Origin: a virus
DNA: 56,841 nt
Virus record (IMG/VR): IMGVR_UViG_3300009130_000039
Coordinates: 1-56,841 of that record
Strand: one strand, 5' to 3'
The notes below the pieces were generated by a model. It had not been told where the DNA came from and did no database searches. It was given only the letters and a program-made list of their open reading frames with translations. Numbering within the stretch: position 1 is the stretch's first letter; every line of letters begins with the position of its first letter. This document shows positions 1-8,956 of this stretch, piece after piece. Made by a program: the position numbers and the translations under genes.

Positions 1-1
1 G

Positions 2-1834
2 GTAGTTCCGTCCGGTGCTGGCGAGTACGAGCGTGTTTCTGACCTCCCCAAAGATGATCCTCAGTTTGAGAAAGCCGACAAAGGGAAGGGGGCATCGGGA
101 TTGCTGACAGAGGAAAGAAAGCAGAGGCTATTCGGTGCGGTCGAGCATTCATATCGGGAACTGAGGAAGTTCAGGGATCTAAACAGGTCACTGATCGAGG
201 AATACGCTGGTCCCGCATATTCCGAAGATGACACACAGCCAGTGAAGTACATCAACCTGATGGCGCAAGCTGTCGAGGCGTACACAATGCTTCTAGTCGG
301 GAGCAATCCGCAGGTTTGCGCCGAAACCTTTGACCCCAATCTAAGGGGGTTTGCCAATCACTTCGTAATTGCCCTGAACAACCTCCTTGATGAAATTGAG
401 ATACGGGACACATTCAAGGAGTGGGTGCGAAACTCATTCTTCGGAATGGGTGTAATCAAGGTACACATGGCAGATTCAGGGGAGTTGATTGCAGAGGACG
501 ACATTCTCATGGACCCAGGCTCTCCGTTTGCGTCCGTTATTTCCCTAGATGACTGGGTGCATGATGCGAGTGCAAGGAAATGGACGGAGTGCAAGTTTGA
601 GGGGGATATGTACCGCATCCCGTTTGATGAGCTTGATAACGGATTTTTTGACGAGGACGCCGTTAAAGACCTCCAGCCAAGCGGCTCACTGAGCGAAACC
701 GGAGAGCGCGTAGATGAGATCGCAAGAGAAGGAGGGGCGTCGCAGTCAGAGTTTGAGGAAATGATTGACCTGATTGACCTGTTCATTCCTCGCGATGGTC
801 TGATCTACACGTTTGTTGTTGACGACAGAAGGACATGCTCACTCAAAGGCGACCCGATTGCGGTCACTGAATGGACGGGAGATGAAGTAGGTCCGTACAA
901 AAAGCTGTGCCTCACATCTGTACCAGACAACACGATGCCTGTTCCACCAGCCGCGATGTGGAGTCCTCTGGACAAGCTGGCAAACAACTTGATGCGAAAA
1001 GCATCCCGTCAGGCAAAGCGGGCAAAGCAGATATTGACCTACACGCCACAGGGTGCAGAAGGGGCAAACCGAATCAGGCAGGCAAGCGACGGGGCAATGG
1101 TAGAGGTGCAGGATGTCTCTGAGGTTCAGCCAGTTTCGCTTGGTGGTGTCGATCCAGCAGTCAACGCTTTTATGCTGCAATCAATGGAGTTATTTGACCG
1201 AATGAGCGGAAACCTGTCTGCGATCCTTGGTCTTGGAACGTCAGCAGAGAGTGTCGGGCAAGAGAAGCTGATTCATGGAGCCACAAGCCGAATGGAGGAA
1301 TCCATGCAGGCTACGGTCATGTACGCAGCCAATCAGGTACTCAGGGAGATAGCTCAGTTGCTTTGGGATGACAAGTACAAGACGATCCCCGGTCAAATGT
1401 CACTCCAAGGGCACCCCGGCGTCACAGCAGACTCAACGTGGACCCCAGACGACCGGGAGGGAGTCTTTTCGGACTACAAAATCCAGCTTGATGTTTATTC
1501 AATGAGCTACCAAGGCCCAGGCGAGAGAATGATGGTCATAAACCAACTCTTGCAGCAAATGTACGCTCCAATGCTTCCTATCTTGCAACAGCAGGGCGGA
1601 ACGATCGACATGCAGGTATTGACCGAAAAGTACGCACAGATGCTCAATCAGCCATCGCTTCCTGAGATCGTCGTATTCAACGAGCCAGTGCAGGTTCCAG
1701 ACCAAGGGCAGTTGCCCGAGCAAAGGAAGGCTCCTGTCTCAAACCGGACTTACACGCGAAGAAATGTCTCTGCGGGAGACAATTCGGGAGTCCCTGACGT
1801 ACCCATTCCACAACAGCCGGAACCAAAGACATGA
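2..1834 (+). CDS. Phage portal protein, 5' end outside the window
   Basis: Portal proteins form the dodecameric ring at one capsid vertex through which DNA is packaged and ejected, and they anchor the tail. The frame is open from base 2, so the gene probably starts before the window. A TTG at 101 with a purine-rich stretch before it is the alternative start and would give 577 residues. The product is mostly alpha-helical, has the size and layout of podovirus portals, and ends in a Gln/Pro-rich tail. Its position just before a scaffold-like gene and the capsid gene is the classical portal position. It overlaps the next gene by ATGA. The family assignment rests on length, composition and order rather than on a diagnostic motif. 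Confidence 0.75.
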   Translation, partial: VVPSGAGEYERVSDLPKDDPQFEKADKGKGASGLLTEERKQRLFGAVEHSYRELRKFRDLNRSLIEEYAGPAYSEDDTQPVKYINLMAQAVEAYTMLLVGSNPQVCAETFDPNLRGFANHFVIALNNLLDEIEIRDTFKEWVRNSFFGMGVIKVHMADSGELIAEDDILMDPGSPFASVISLDDWVHDASARKWTECKFEGDMYRIPFDELDNGFFDEDAVKDLQPSGSLSETGERVDEIAREGGASQSEFEEMIDLIDLFIPRDGLIYTFVVDDRRTCSLKGDPIAVTEWTGDEVGPYKKLCLTSVPDNTMPVPPAAMWSPLDKLANNLMRKASRQAKRAKQILTYTPQGAEGANRIRQASDGAMVEVQDVSEVQPVSLGGVDPAVNAFMLQSMELFDRMSGNLSAILGLGTSAESVGQEKLIHGATSRMEESMQATVMYAANQVLREIAQLLWDDKYKTIPGQMSLQGHPGVTADSTWTPDDREGVFSDYKIQLDVYSMSYQGPGERMMVINQLLQQMYAPMLPILQQQGGTIDMQVLTEKYAQMLNQPSLPEIVVFNEPVQVPDQGQLPEQRKAPVSNRTYTRRNVSAGDNSGVPDVPIPQQPEPKT

Positions 1835-2259
1835 CGTACCCATTCATTGATGACGATGGAAAAGTACACAACCTGAACTTTGAGCAAATGATAGAGGCAA
1901 GAGATGGGTTCTACGAGCTTGAGGACGGTACGATCCTGCGTCGAGTGCGAGGCGACACAGTTCGCGCCCCGAAGGGGATTCGCCAGCGAACCGAGATTGT
2001 TTCAGATTCAATGGGGTTCATTGAGCAGCAATTGCCAGAGATGAGAAAGCACCTCAAGGAGTCGGGAGTTCGGGGTGTAGAGTTTGTCCGAGACAAACTG
2101 GAACCGAAGTTTTTTCAAGTCAAGTGCGACTCGCCCAACGCACTACAGAAGTACATGAAGTCCCGAAAGATGGCGGATTACAACACAAAGAACGGATCAA
2201 GTGCCATGCTCTCCGAGAGGGACTTTGAACACGCAAAGGAATTGGTCTTGAGAAAATAG
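1831..2259 (+). CDS. Small head-module protein, unknown function
   Basis: A 142-residue soluble, charged protein with no cysteine pair, signal peptide or membrane segment. It starts at the ATG that overlaps the portal stop codon (ATGA), so it is probably translationally coupled to the portal gene. A position between portal and scaffold is often taken by small head-completion or assembly proteins, but I recognise no family. The first third is acidic (near residue 7 FIDDDGKVHNL) and the C-terminal half is basic and helical. Confidence 0.6.
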   Translation: MTYPFIDDDGKVHNLNFEQMIEARDGFYELEDGTILRRVRGDTVRAPKGIRQRTEIVSDSMGFIEQQLPEMRKHLKESGVRGVEFVRDKLEPKFFQVKCDSPNALQKYMKSRKMADYNTKNGSSAMLSERDFEHAKELVLRK

Positions 2260-2322
2260 ATTCAAATTGACCACATTTACGTCAAGTCGTCACTTTTTTG
2301 GACATTCGGGAAAGAAACAAAA

Positions 2323-3255
2323 ATGGCAGAAGAACAGATCGAGCTTACCGACGAAGAAGTTGCAATCGCACAAGAGCCCTTGGGCGGCGACGATGTGACA
2401 GAAGAAATCCAGAGCGAAGCAGTCTCAGCTTCCGAGGAAAATGAGCCTGCCGACGAACCTGCCGACGAACCTGCCGATGAACCTGCCGATGAACCTGCCC
2501 TTAGCGACAGCGACTATGAGCTAGGGCTAAGTTACGGTTTGACCAAGGATGAGGTTGATGACCTCGGGGATCGCGAGACACTGGAAAAATATGGCAAAAT
2601 TGCCTCAAGGCAAATGCTCGACAAAAAACCAGACAGTGACGCCGATGCAAGCCCCGACGAGAAAGAGGAAAAAAAAGAGAAGCCAGGCGAACATGCGTGG
2701 AACATCTCTGAGATTGACTTGGACGAATACGACGATGTCACAAAGAGCGCGTTTACCGCGATAGACAATTTGCAGAAAGAGGTTTTGGCCCTCAAGGACC
2801 AGAACACAAGGTTGCAGGCGACGCAAGAGGATTCCTCGCTTCGGGAATTTGGGTCGCAACTTGATTCTCTCGACCCCGAGTTTTTCGGCGTTCAGTACGG
2901 AAAGGGCGGAAAATCAAAAAAAATCGAGAAGGTTCAGATGGACCGTCGCATGAAAATGGCAGAGGCGATCGACACCATGACGGCTGGCTACCAGTCACAG
3001 GGCAGGCCAATACCTGACATAGCAACCCTCGTCAAAGACGCAAACGCAATCACTTTCCGTGACAGGGATTCCGAGCGACAAAAGGCAGAGTCAGTCTCGC
3101 GGCTAAAAAAGCAAGCAGCAAGACGACAATCGGCAGGGAGCCGCGCAAGAAAGCCCGCAAAGGCGTCACCCCACTACGACGACGACGAGGCTGAAATACA
3201 GCGGATACTCGCAGAAACAGACGAAGCATATCAGCGAATGATTGAAGAAAATTGA
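2323..3255 (+). CDS. Scaffold-like acidic capsid assembly protein
   Basis: A 310-residue, strongly acidic and probably largely helical protein directly before the major capsid gene, which is where phage scaffolding proteins lie. The N-terminal ~60 residues carry a short tandem run of the tetrapeptide PADE. A Glu/Lys-rich linker follows at about residues 105-125, and the C-terminus is basic and helical, as is usual for the capsid-binding end of scaffolds. Scaffolds guide coat polymerisation and leave or are cleaved. The start is the ATG at 2323 after GGAAAG. Assignment is by position and composition only; an internal head protein is the alternative. Confidence 0.6.
   Translation: MAEEQIELTDEEVAIAQEPLGGDDVTEEIQSEAVSASEENEPADEPADEPADEPADEPALSDSDYELGLSYGLTKDEVDDLGDRETLEKYGKIASRQMLDKKPDSDADASPDEKEEKKEKPGEHAWNISEIDLDEYDDVTKSAFTAIDNLQKEVLALKDQNTRLQATQEDSSLREFGSQLDSLDPEFFGVQYGKGGKSKKIEKVQMDRRMKMAEAIDTMTAGYQSQGRPIPDIATLVKDANAITFRDRDSERQKAESVSRLKKQAARRQSAGSRARKPAKASPHYDDDEAEIQRILAETDEAYQRMIEEN
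2446..2499 (+). repeat. 12-bp tandem repeat coding (PADE)n
   Basis: Four consecutive 12-bp units of the form CCTGCCGAYGAA plus a partial fifth, in frame. The two left units use GAC and the two right units GAT, which suggests pairwise duplication. Such in-frame repeats can change length by slippage. Confidence 0.9.
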
Positions 3256-3311
3256 AATTGCGCTCGGGAAATGCGTGTGCTGGCGGCTTGTGTCGCTTGC
3301 AGCATGAACGG

Positions 3312-3329
3312 GGTCGCCCCACGGCGACC
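3312..3329 (+). promoter_or_regulatory. Stable hairpin in the leader of the capsid gene
   Basis: GGTCGCC and GGCGACC form a perfect 7-bp stem with a CCAC loop, 26 bases before the capsid ATG. No T tract follows, so it is not a normal terminator. A 5' mRNA stabiliser or RNase processing site for a highly expressed gene would fit, which is inference. Confidence 0.5.
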
Positions 3330-3355
3330 GTTACATTAGCCAAGAGGCAAGTAAA

Positions 3356-4399
3356 ATGTCTGTGGGATTAACCCCTGACCAACTGGACGATTTCGTTCAG
3401 TTGACGCTCAAGAAGTTCCATCGGAACAAATGGACTGACATCTCACTGCCGTACCAAAAGTACGTCGCAAGTCGATTGATGTCCAAGCAAAAAGTTGAAG
3501 AACGAGGCGGCGAGCAAATTTCGTGGCGCGTTCAGGTCAAAAACTCTGGTCTTGCTCGCAATACCGGAATGTTCGCGACCGACGTTACTGGCGTTGAGGA
3601 TGTGATGATTTCTGCAAACGTCCCGTGGGCGATGCAGACCGTCAACTACTCCTACGACATTGACGAGCCCGAGTTCCAGAGTGATCGCGAGACGATCATC
3701 CGAATCTTGAAGGTTCGCGAGCATGATGCCATGAACAGCATGGCTGAGTTGAACGAAGAAAACCTTTGGTCGGCACCCACAAGCTCTGCCGACAAGCGAC
3801 CAATGGGAATCCCGTTTTGGTTGCAGAAGGATGCTTCTACGACCCCTGACGGTGCCTTCAATGGCGGAAACCCATCAGGCTTCTCTGGTGGCTCAGGTGG
3901 AATCGACAGCACCCAGTATCCGCGATGGCGTAACTGGACCTTCGGTTACTCGGCCTATAATGAGACAGACCTCGTGAAAAAGGTCAAGAAAGCCCTGGTG
4001 TTCACACACTTCATGCCCCCTGTTCCTAATCCGAACTTGGCTCAAGGAAGCAGTGATTACGAAATCTTCACGACCTACATTGTTCAGGATGAACTTGAGC
4101 GATTGGCTGAGGGTCGTAATGACCGGCTCGGAAGTGACGTTGCTCGTTACATGAACCAAGTCACGATTGGCGGTGTTCCGTTGAGTTGGGTGCCGTATCT
4201 GGAAAACAACGACACCTCCAATCCTCTCTACGGAATCAACTGGTCGGTGTTCCGTCCGTTTGCCAAGAAGGGTGCCCAGATGCGACGAAGCAAGCCGAAG
4301 GTAAGTCCTTCGCAGCACAACGTCCGAACGGTCCACATCGACAACTGGTGCAACTATATGTGCGTTGATCGTCGTGCATGTTGGGTTGGATCGCAATAG
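3356..4399 (+). CDS. Major capsid protein
   Basis: A 347-residue protein in the standard position after portal and scaffold, preceded by AAGAGG nine bases before the ATG. It has the look of an HK97-fold coat protein: a helical N-arm, a Glu-rich spine-helix region around residues 110-140, and a C-terminal A-domain-like part with FRPFAKKG near residue 300. A Gly/Ser-rich loop at about residues 160-185 may be a surface insertion. It is followed by a separate LamG-like gene and then by a strong terminator, which suits a high-level transcript. The assignment is by length and order; no search was run. Confidence 0.75.
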   Translation: MSVGLTPDQLDDFVQLTLKKFHRNKWTDISLPYQKYVASRLMSKQKVEERGGEQISWRVQVKNSGLARNTGMFATDVTGVEDVMISANVPWAMQTVNYSYDIDEPEFQSDRETIIRILKVREHDAMNSMAELNEENLWSAPTSSADKRPMGIPFWLQKDASTTPDGAFNGGNPSGFSGGSGGIDSTQYPRWRNWTFGYSAYNETDLVKKVKKALVFTHFMPPVPNPNLAQGSSDYEIFTTYIVQDELERLAEGRNDRLGSDVARYMNQVTIGGVPLSWVPYLENNDTSNPLYGINWSVFRPFAKKGAQMRRSKPKVSPSQHNVRTVHIDNWCNYMCVDRRACWVGSQ

Positions 4400-4462
4400 T
4401 ATCAGTCGCTTTTCTGGTACATCACAATCGCATACTTTCAATTGAATAGGACTTAACAGGTC

Positions 4463-5284
4463 ATGTTAAACTTACTTTCCCCCGCATTGTTCACGAATCA
4501 TCGTGGTCAAAGCAAAGCAGATGCACCTAGCAATCGCATCTGGTCAAAGGTTAAGGGCGAAACCGTTTCCCCCGATGGGACGGCATCTGCCCGTGGAATT
4601 GTCAGTAACTTTCAAGGTGGTGGCTGTAATGTCACAAACTCCACTGGAAATACTGGCGATGGGTACGCCGCATTTGGCGATGCTGGTTGCGGTGCTGTAT
4701 CGCAGGCAGACGGAAGCGGGCTTCGGCTGACATGCACTGGCACGAACCTTGAGGCGAACATCGTCTCTGGTGTTAATGTTGGTGGCATTGGCACCCTGTC
4801 TCTTGATAACACTCTCGCATTTGAGACTGTTGTTAAGCTGACTCCCGCAGCAACGACCAACTTCTGCCTAGCAGCAGGAGTGATTGAGCCTGGGTCTGGT
4901 GGAAACAACGCTATCGTTGACACCACTGGACTGCCGAAGGCATCGACCGACTTTGTTGGCTTTTACGTTGCAAAAGACAACACCATCAAGTTTGGCTATG
5001 TCAGCGGTGCTGGAACCATCAGTGATGTTTCTGGTGTTTCCAAGGCTATCGTCAGCGGAACCAGTTACAAACTGGGCTTCTTGATCGACTCAAACAGCAA
5101 AGACGAGCTTCTCAAGGTGTTCGTTGATGGTGTTCAGGTCGGTCAAAAGACGCGAGCGGAATTGCTTGCTGACGCAGAATGGCCCGATGACACCAATTTT
5201 GCTGCCATTGTCGCAGTGAAGTCGATTTCAGGGTCGGCCTCGACTGCTGATGTGAGCTTTGCTCACTGCGTTCAGGTCAGCTAA
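4463..5284 (+). CDS. LamG/ConA-like capsid decoration-type protein
   Basis: A 273-residue, Gly/Ser/Thr-rich protein with predicted all-beta character. The second half resembles a concanavalin-A/laminin-G jelly roll (alternating strands, then an LKVFVDGVQVG strand-turn near residue 215, as in LamG domains). Placed between the capsid gene and a terminator, it is likely to be made in high amounts, as decoration or head-fibre proteins are. It could instead bind surface sugars. The ATG is six bases after AGG, a modest ribosome binding site. Confidence 0.55.
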   Translation: MLNLLSPALFTNHRGQSKADAPSNRIWSKVKGETVSPDGTASARGIVSNFQGGGCNVTNSTGNTGDGYAAFGDAGCGAVSQADGSGLRLTCTGTNLEANIVSGVNVGGIGTLSLDNTLAFETVVKLTPAATTNFCLAAGVIEPGSGGNNAIVDTTGLPKASTDFVGFYVAKDNTIKFGYVSGAGTISDVSGVSKAIVSGTSYKLGFLIDSNSKDELLKVFVDGVQVGQKTRAELLADAEWPDDTNFAAIVAVKSISGSASTADVSFAHCVQVS

Positions 5285-5289
5285 TTTCC

Positions 5290-5306
5290 GGCGTAGAAAA
5301 TACGCC
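5290..5306 (+). promoter_or_regulatory. Small hairpin before the terminator
   Basis: GGCGTA and TACGCC pair around a GAAAA loop, 19 bases before the terminator stem. It could stabilise the 3' end of the capsid/decoration mRNA; the role is inferred. Confidence 0.4.
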
Positions 5307-5324
5307 TGCTGGATGATTAAAACG

Positions 5325-5361
5325 ATGGCGACATGGCACTTGCTGTGTCGCCATTTTTTTT
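5325..5361 (+). terminator. Rho-independent terminator after the capsid block
   Basis: ATGGCGACA (5325-5333) and TGTCGCCAT (5346-5354) form a perfect 9-bp stem with a 12-base loop, followed by an uninterrupted run of T to 5361. It would end or thin transcription after the capsid and decoration genes, letting them be expressed above the tail genes. An ATG at 5333 lies in the stem-loop and is in frame with the next gene, but it is an unlikely start. Confidence 0.85.
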
Positions 5362-5377
5362 GACTCGGGATATAAAA

Positions 5378-6022
5378 ATGATTCACCCAAGAAACATCGA
5401 CGAAATTGAGCAAATGACAGGTCGCAGGGAGCATCAGCTTCCAGCGGGGTTTGATGCTGAGTACATGGAGCAACTGCGAATGTTCCATCGCGTAAACAGC
5501 AGCGGAGGTCCACTGCCCATTGAGCTAATGATTGCGATTCTTCGCGAGTTTGAGATCGGTGGACCTACCGAGGAAATACGGGAGGCAAATAAGGTCCGCT
5601 GGTCCGAGCAACTCAAAGGCGCGAGGATTTTGCTCAACAAGGGAGGATTTGACAAAAAGGGAACTTTCAAAGGCGTGATCTCTGGTGGGACCATTGGGGT
5701 CCAGCTTGACGGAGAAGATCGGGTCATGGAAGTTCGCCCATCGACAGTGAAGCTGGATCGGTCAATCCCATCAGACATTAACCAAAACTCCCTCATTGAT
5801 GACTACACGGACATGCCGTCAGCAAAAGAGATTGAGGCAGAGGAAGAACTGCCGATCCACTGGCAAGACGTAAAACCAGCACAAGAGGTTCTTGTCGATG
5901 GAGAAAGCGGTGCTTTCGTTGGCGAGACTCCCGACCATCCCGGTGAAGTCACAGTCGAGATTGATGGCAGTTTCAGGAGCCTCAAAAAGTCCGAAGTAAC
6001 CTTACCAGCAATCCCGAGGTAA
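5378..6022 (+). CDS. Head/neck protein of unknown function
   Basis: A 214-residue acidic protein starting at the ATG at 5378. An in-frame ATG 45 bases upstream was rejected because it sits in the terminator loop. The N-terminal half is helical. The C-terminal half has two small beta units ending in similar patterns (GEDRVMEVRPSTVKL near residue 108 and a related unit near 185), like SH3-type or KOW-like mini-barrels. The next gene follows after three bases. I do not recognise the family; the location suggests head completion or neck. Confidence 0.6.
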   Translation: MIHPRNIDEIEQMTGRREHQLPAGFDAEYMEQLRMFHRVNSSGGPLPIELMIAILREFEIGGPTEEIREANKVRWSEQLKGARILLNKGGFDKKGTFKGVISGGTIGVQLDGEDRVMEVRPSTVKLDRSIPSDINQNSLIDDYTDMPSAKEIEAEEELPIHWQDVKPAQEVLVDGESGAFVGETPDHPGEVTVEIDGSFRSLKKSEVTLPAIPR

Positions 6023-6025
6023 ACG

Positions 6026-6370
6026 ATGCAACGCGAAACAGCAATCAACAAAACAGCCTCCATCGTAACCGAGCATGTGAGTAGCGGAAGTGGCGATGCG
6101 GTTTTTACAAAGGCAGCAGACGCGAGCGAATTTTGGTGCGTCGGTCGAGTGGACTGGTCATACAGTGCCGCTCCGACCGGCGGCAAGCTGACTATTGCGT
6201 ATGCGGGTACGACCGCATTGGAAATTGACATTACGTCTGCTGGTCCCGGTTACATTCGCTTCACCTTCCCTGATTATCTGCACAACGGATTTGTGAAAAA
6301 CGAAGCGTTGACAGTGACCCTGGCTGACGGCGGAAGCACGACGCAAAAGCTGACAGTCCGGTACTGCTAA
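6026..6370 (+). CDS. Small beta-rich virion protein
   Basis: A 114-residue protein with alternating hydrophobic strands and few charged residues, as in small jelly-roll decoration or neck proteins. The start has CCGAGG upstream and lies three bases after the previous stop, so it is in the same operon. It ends in a strand followed by YC. No family is recognised. Confidence 0.6.
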   Translation: MQRETAINKTASIVTEHVSSGSGDAVFTKAADASEFWCVGRVDWSYSAAPTGGKLTIAYAGTTALEIDITSAGPGYIRFTFPDYLHNGFVKNEALTVTLADGGSTTQKLTVRYC

Positions 6371-6379
6371 AGGTAAGCC

Positions 6380-7048
6380 ATGTCGCTGACAGCAACGTAC
6401 TCAGAAATTCAGCGATCCGTCGCAAGGCGACTTGGATACCCTCTTTCCTCGGACAATCGCAGCGTCGATGAGCAGCAATCAATCGACGATGCAATCAGGA
6501 CAGCATTGAGGTGGTTCTATTTTCCAACTGGCGAAATGACCCATGAATGGAGTTTCTTGGTGAAGCTCTACCAGACGGAATTGGTCGTTGGTCAGAACTG
6601 GTACTCGCTTCCTGATGATTTTGAGCGAGTCGCCTCTGCGGTCAGTGCGTCGATCAATGACCATCCCTTGACTGGAACTACCGAGGAAAGCATACGGCTT
6701 CGTGTGGCTGGCGAGGGTTTGTCTGGAAAGCCGGAATACTGTGCAGTACGGAATATGCAGATCGACGGAGACACGCGGTACGAGTTTGGCGTGTACCCGA
6801 CACCCGACGCGACCGGAACGCTCTCTTTCTGGTATTTATTCTCGCCTGAAATTATTTCCGCATCCAATCCTGAGCCGCTGGGTGGCTCTGTCCACGCTGA
6901 CACAATCATGCTTGGGTGCCTTGCTGCGGCAGAGGCTCAAATGAATCCAGAACTTTTGGCTGGCGAAGGTGGTGTTCACTATCAACTGTTTAACGAAAAG
7001 CTGGCTGCGGCAGTAATGTCAGATCGCATACAGCGGGGAGTGCAGTAA
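6380..7048 (+). CDS. Adaptor/tail-tube-type protein, one module
   Basis: A 222-residue protein with a helical N-terminus and then a beta module marked by W-S-F-L near residue 55, Y-x-LP-x-DF near 75, a GKPEY turn near 117 and a YPTPD strand near 138. Modules of this kind are common in head-tail adaptor or tail-tube-A-like proteins of podoviruses. The next gene carries two further copies of the same module. AAAGG precedes the ATG. The stop codon overlaps the next ATG (TAATG), so the two are likely coupled and their products may act together. Confidence 0.6.
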   Translation: MSLTATYSEIQRSVARRLGYPLSSDNRSVDEQQSIDDAIRTALRWFYFPTGEMTHEWSFLVKLYQTELVVGQNWYSLPDDFERVASAVSASINDHPLTGTTEESIRLRVAGEGLSGKPEYCAVRNMQIDGDTRYEFGVYPTPDATGTLSFWYLFSPEIISASNPEPLGGSVHADTIMLGCLAAAEAQMNPELLAGEGGVHYQLFNEKLAAAVMSDRIQRGVQ

Positions 7049-8325
7049 TGGTTTGGCCGATAGCCGAAGCGGAATACGGCAACTACCACTGGCTTCGTAA
7101 GGAAGTTGCGGCAGGGATGCCCGACTTTCCCAAGGACGCCGCGCTGCTGGATCACACCCAGCGATCCATCATTGACTCGATCATCGAGGGCGGCGTCTAT
7201 CGGTTTTATTTTCCGCCTCCCGGCGAGTTTACGATACCGGACGCAACGGAGGCCCAGAAAGAGCGTCTGCGTCGTGCGCCTCACAGTTGGTCGTTTCTGC
7301 AACTACTCACAGAAATAACCACCGTTACGGGACAATCAGAGTACGACCTTCCAACCGACTTCGGAAATTTCATCGGTGAGCCAACGACTGCACGAACTGA
7401 CAGCATTCGCCTCGCCATAGCTCAGGAGTCGCACCTTCGGCAGTTAATCAACTCGGAAGGTCGCACTGACAATCCTCAGTACGTTGCAAAAAAGATCATC
7501 AGCGGTGAAGGTGCAGCTAAGAGTCGCAGTTCTCTTTTGGTTTACCCAATACCGACGACAGCGGAGGTTATTACCCTGCAATACTCCGTCGTTCCAGCAA
7601 GGCTCAGTAACGAAAACCCTTGGCCTTTGGGTGGAATTGAACACGCTCAAACGATATTGGCCTGCTGCCTTGCTGTAATGGAAGAACGCAATGGCGGTGA
7701 AGGACAAGTCTACAAAGCGAAGATGATGGAAACCCTGGCATCCTCTGTCATGCTGGATATTGAATCAGCCGCCAGCACAACGGAAGGTATTTGGCCTGAC
7801 GATGATGATCCGTCATTGCTTACCAGTAGAGAGCAACTACTCAAGAGGATTGGCGTTCACATTGGGGCCGGTCCAAACAGCAAGGTTTGGACGGCATCGC
7901 AGGCTGCGAAGATCAAAGAGATTTTTAAGGAGGGGATGCGGCTTGCCTGCAATCCGCCGCCTATTCCCAATATGACGTATCCGCACCAATGGGGCTGGCT
8001 GACTCCGCTTGCCTCGGTAGCAACGGTTGCCAGTACATCCACCTACGATCTGCCAGCAGATTTTGCGTATCTGGATGGTCCGCTTACGCTCCAACCCAGC
8101 GACTACATGCTCTATCCGCCAATCGAGATTAAGGGCGAGTTTCAGGTGCGGAATCTGTTGCAGGAGAGTGAGGCGTCTGGTCGCCCAACGGCTGCTGCGG
8201 TTCGCGTTAAAGCCCCTCTGGACGACAACGACCCAACGCGATACGAGCTTTTGCTTTGGCCCCTTCCTGATGGGGTTTACACCTTGGAATATCGCTACCG
8301 AATCAACCCCGATGTTCTGTCGTAA
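7048..8325 (+). CDS. Adaptor/tail-tube-type protein with two tandem modules
   Basis: A 425-residue protein made of two copies of the module seen in the preceding gene. Copy 1 has WSFLQLL near residue 80, YDLPTDF near 102, NPQYVA near 146 and VYPIP near 169. Copy 2 has WGWLTPL near 314, YDLPADF near 333, GRPTAA near 379 and LWPLPDG near 408. Each copy has a helical lead-in. The simplest reading is gene duplication followed by fusion, giving three modules over two coupled genes. The likely site is the neck or short tail; the exact role is unknown. Confidence 0.6.
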   Translation: MVWPIAEAEYGNYHWLRKEVAAGMPDFPKDAALLDHTQRSIIDSIIEGGVYRFYFPPPGEFTIPDATEAQKERLRRAPHSWSFLQLLTEITTVTGQSEYDLPTDFGNFIGEPTTARTDSIRLAIAQESHLRQLINSEGRTDNPQYVAKKIISGEGAAKSRSSLLVYPIPTTAEVITLQYSVVPARLSNENPWPLGGIEHAQTILACCLAVMEERNGGEGQVYKAKMMETLASSVMLDIESAASTTEGIWPDDDDPSLLTSREQLLKRIGVHIGAGPNSKVWTASQAAKIKEIFKEGMRLACNPPPIPNMTYPHQWGWLTPLASVATVASTSTYDLPADFAYLDGPLTLQPSDYMLYPPIEIKGEFQVRNLLQESEASGRPTAAAVRVKAPLDDNDPTRYELLLWPLPDGVYTLEYRYRINPDVLS

Positions 8326-8344
8326 AATCACTTGAGGTACAGGA

Positions 8345-8956
8345 ATGACAATCACATACACCACGCATGTCAAGGAATTGACTGACGATGGATTGACTGA
8401 CGAGCAAATTGCCCAGCATTTGTCGGCAAGAACATCGCGGGCGATTCAGTGCAGCGATGCAAGGATGCTTCTTTTGGAAACCCAGGCGATTGTCATTGAT
8501 CCAGTGACCGGAGGCAGGAGCGGTCCCTTGATCGACTACTACTCGACGACGGACGGTGACACGAAACACCTACTGGGTTGGTTTGTCTCGCATGTCCTCG
8601 ATGGTGGACAATACGTCAGCACAGACGAATATCCGCGATCCGTCCAGTTTGAGTCTGTTGTTGCGGCTTTGCCTGTTGAATTGCAGGCGATTGGCGATGC
8701 CGTCGTCCAGCTTGGAGGCGGCAGACCGCACCCAGGGACATCGGTTGATGACGTTGTGCAGGCCCGCGATCAGCATGACGCCGAGATTACCCAGCAGCAG
8801 CAGCTAGAAGAAGCGAGGCTTGCGGTTGACGAAAAGATGAGCAAGCTGAACCAGAAGATTTCCGAGTACATCAATCCTCTGCGAACCTCTCACGATAGCG
8901 ACGACAACAACTGGATAACCGCAATTCAAAACATTGCTGCCACCTGGAGTGACTGA
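8345..8956 (+). CDS. Virion-region protein with C-terminal coiled coil
   Basis: A 203-residue protein. The first ~120 residues look globular (helix, then mixed alpha/beta), and residues ~130-175 form a Gln/Glu/Lys-rich coiled coil that could trimerise or pack on neighbouring tail parts. The ATG has AGG five bases upstream. The stop overlaps the start of the large LamG gene (TGATG), which suggests that it assembles with that protein. No family is recognised. Confidence 0.55.
   Translation: MTITYTTHVKELTDDGLTDEQIAQHLSARTSRAIQCSDARMLLLETQAIVIDPVTGGRSGPLIDYYSTTDGDTKHLLGWFVSHVLDGGQYVSTDEYPRSVQFESVVAALPVELQAIGDAVVQLGGGRPHPGTSVDDVVQARDQHDAEITQQQQLEEARLAVDEKMSKLNQKISEYINPLRTSHDSDDNNWITAIQNIAATWSD

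Noticed and set aside
2260-2322. Possible terminator at the T run before the scaffold-like gene
   Set aside because: Only a 5-bp TTGAC/GTCAA stem precedes it and it lies several bases from the T run, so the signal is too weak.
3261-3271. 11-mer CGCTCGGGAAA shared between the gaps at 3261 and 53794
   Set aside because: Only two copies, in unrelated settings; one forms part of a terminator-like stem. It could easily be chance.
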